DNA from: Entoloma clypeatum
Taxonomy: Eukaryota; Basidiomycota; Agaricomycetes; Agaricales; Entolomataceae
DNA length: 64,000 nt
Reading direction: 5' to 3'
NCBI GenBank assembly: GCA_963565915.1
Contig: OY751494.1
Span: forward strand, 2,046,001-2,110,000
Below the pieces are notes generated by a model. It was not told where the DNA came from. It did not search any database and saw nothing but the letters and a program-made list of their open reading frames with translations. The number at the start of each line of letters is the position of its first letter. Position 1 is the first letter of the stretch. Made by a program: the position numbers and the translations under genes. Positions 63,208 through 64,000 of the stretch are shown in pieces.

Positions 63208-64000
63208 ATGACCAAGCCAGACGACGCCGCCATGAAGAAGAAACGCGATGAGGATCCTGTCCCCTCACCCACCGGCCAGAAACCAGTCCAACTTCAACGA
63301 AGAAGGGTCTGGAGGGCATGCGAGAGCTGCAGGTCTGTATATTCCCTCATTCACAAGAATCCCACCTGCATCTCTCGTTCTCAGACGGAAAAAGATCAAA
63401 TGCGATGGATGTGAACCCACATGTTCTCAGTGTGCCACATCGAGCTCGCAATGCACCTGGCTGCAGACAAAAGACCGTGCTGCACTCAGTCGACAGTATG
63501 CTCCCCCCCCTCCCCTCTCGGCCCGTCGCACCAACTCACCCGATCATCAGCTATGTACAGGAGCTCGAAGCACGTCTGCTTCACATGGAGTCTCTCTTTA
63601 CTCAGATCGCCCCCGTCTTAGAGCAGTTGGGCCCTACCCCTGGTGGCTTGCCGTCGGGATCTTCCAATGCCGCAAACTCAACACCAGACCCTGAAAACTT
63701 CCAGCCCATTTCACCTCCATCCGTCCCAAAGCATGCCCCTCCCGAGGTTTCGACCCCGGTTAAAGCTGAAGATGATTTTAGCGAGTCGTTCGGCCAGTTG
63801 GCTCTCGACGAGTATGGCCACATGCGATGGATTGGTGGCTCGTCGACCATGTCTTTGATTCAATCTTTTCGGGCTATAACGTCTTCCCCACTCCATCGAA
63901 TTTCTCCAATGGAGGAGGACCCCCATGCTCCTGGGCCCAGTATCAACAAACTTTATTTTCCTGCTTCTGTTTTCTTTGGCAAGGTCCAAGCTCTTCCAGG
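63208..64000 (+). CDS. Zn2Cys6 transcription factor, 5' part (runs off the window)
   Basis: Fungal-specific Gal4-type transcription factor. Exon 1 from ATG 63208 encodes a basic start and RRRVWRACESCR; a 54-nt-class intron (GTCTGT...TCTCAG) joins RKKIKCDGCEPTCSQCATSS, completing the six-Cys cluster (C-x2-C-x6-C-x5-C-x2-C-x6-C type). A further intron joins YVQELEARLLHMESLFTQIA, the coiled-coil dimerisation helix. Then comes a Pro/Ser-rich stretch and SESFGQLALDEYGHMRWIGG, the usual lead-in to the fungal_trans regulatory domain. The gene is incomplete at the right edge. Target genes cannot be told from this sequence. Confidence 0.85.

Overview
The window is nuclear DNA of a basidiomycete fungus, most likely an agaricomycete. 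The support is: genes broken by many short introns (about 38-60 nt), Ty3-type retrotransposons with a chromodomain, an agaricomycete-type multi-pass membrane protein, a TKL-like fungal kinase, and housekeeping genes typical of the group (ERMES, TRAPP, SAGA/NuA4-type actin-related protein, NC2).

Positions 1-16448 are a transposon nest. A large gene of a repeated agaricomycete family (function unknown, possibly transposase-derived) is cut in two: left half 2-2241, right half 15018-16448. The cut was made by an LTR retrotransposon, here called element B (2242-15012, target duplication ATGTT). Element B is itself split inside its 5' LTR by a second LTR retrotransposon, element A (2506-8654, target duplication CATAG). 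Both are Ty3/chromovirus type (gag, protease, RT, RNase H, integrase, chromodomain). Both carry a Tf1/sushi-like self-priming site: the predicted first 10-11 nt of the transcript are complementary to a site 2 nt after the 5' LTR. A has identical LTRs and open reading frames and looks young. B is old: all nine LTR differences are CpG to TpG/CpA transitions, and its four in-frame pol stops are all TGA where CGA is expected. B also carries an extra open frame before gag and an extra ORF after pol.

Positions 17098-20252 hold a kinase-like gene that seems to lack the catalytic Asp and an unrecognised, poorly resolved gene.

From 20506 to the right end the DNA is gene-dense, with most neighbours convergent or divergent at very short distances. 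In order: MDM10, a disordered RGG protein, SmG, a PPR protein, PCH2, a SelW/Rdx-like redoxin, STU1 (CLASP), the mitochondrial rhomboid PCP1, TRS20, a Q-rich unknown protein, ARP4, ERB1, a multi-pass membrane protein, an LLPH/DUF2423 protein, SmF, NCB2, two tandem MAK32-like PfkB kinases, a phosphopantetheinyl transferase, the RNA polymerase III subunit RPC34, an F-box protein, mitochondrial aspartyl-tRNA synthetase, an I-BAR/IMD-like protein, mitochondrial bL19, PAB2, and the 5' end of a Zn2Cys6 transcription factor.

A recurring CACGTG motif lies within about 100 bp of the start codons in seven upstream regions, several of them shared by divergent pairs. No tRNA, rRNA or CRISPR array was recognised. 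Splice sites were assigned by eye from GT/GC...AG signals, reading-frame continuity and family similarity; exon joins are inferences unless stated.
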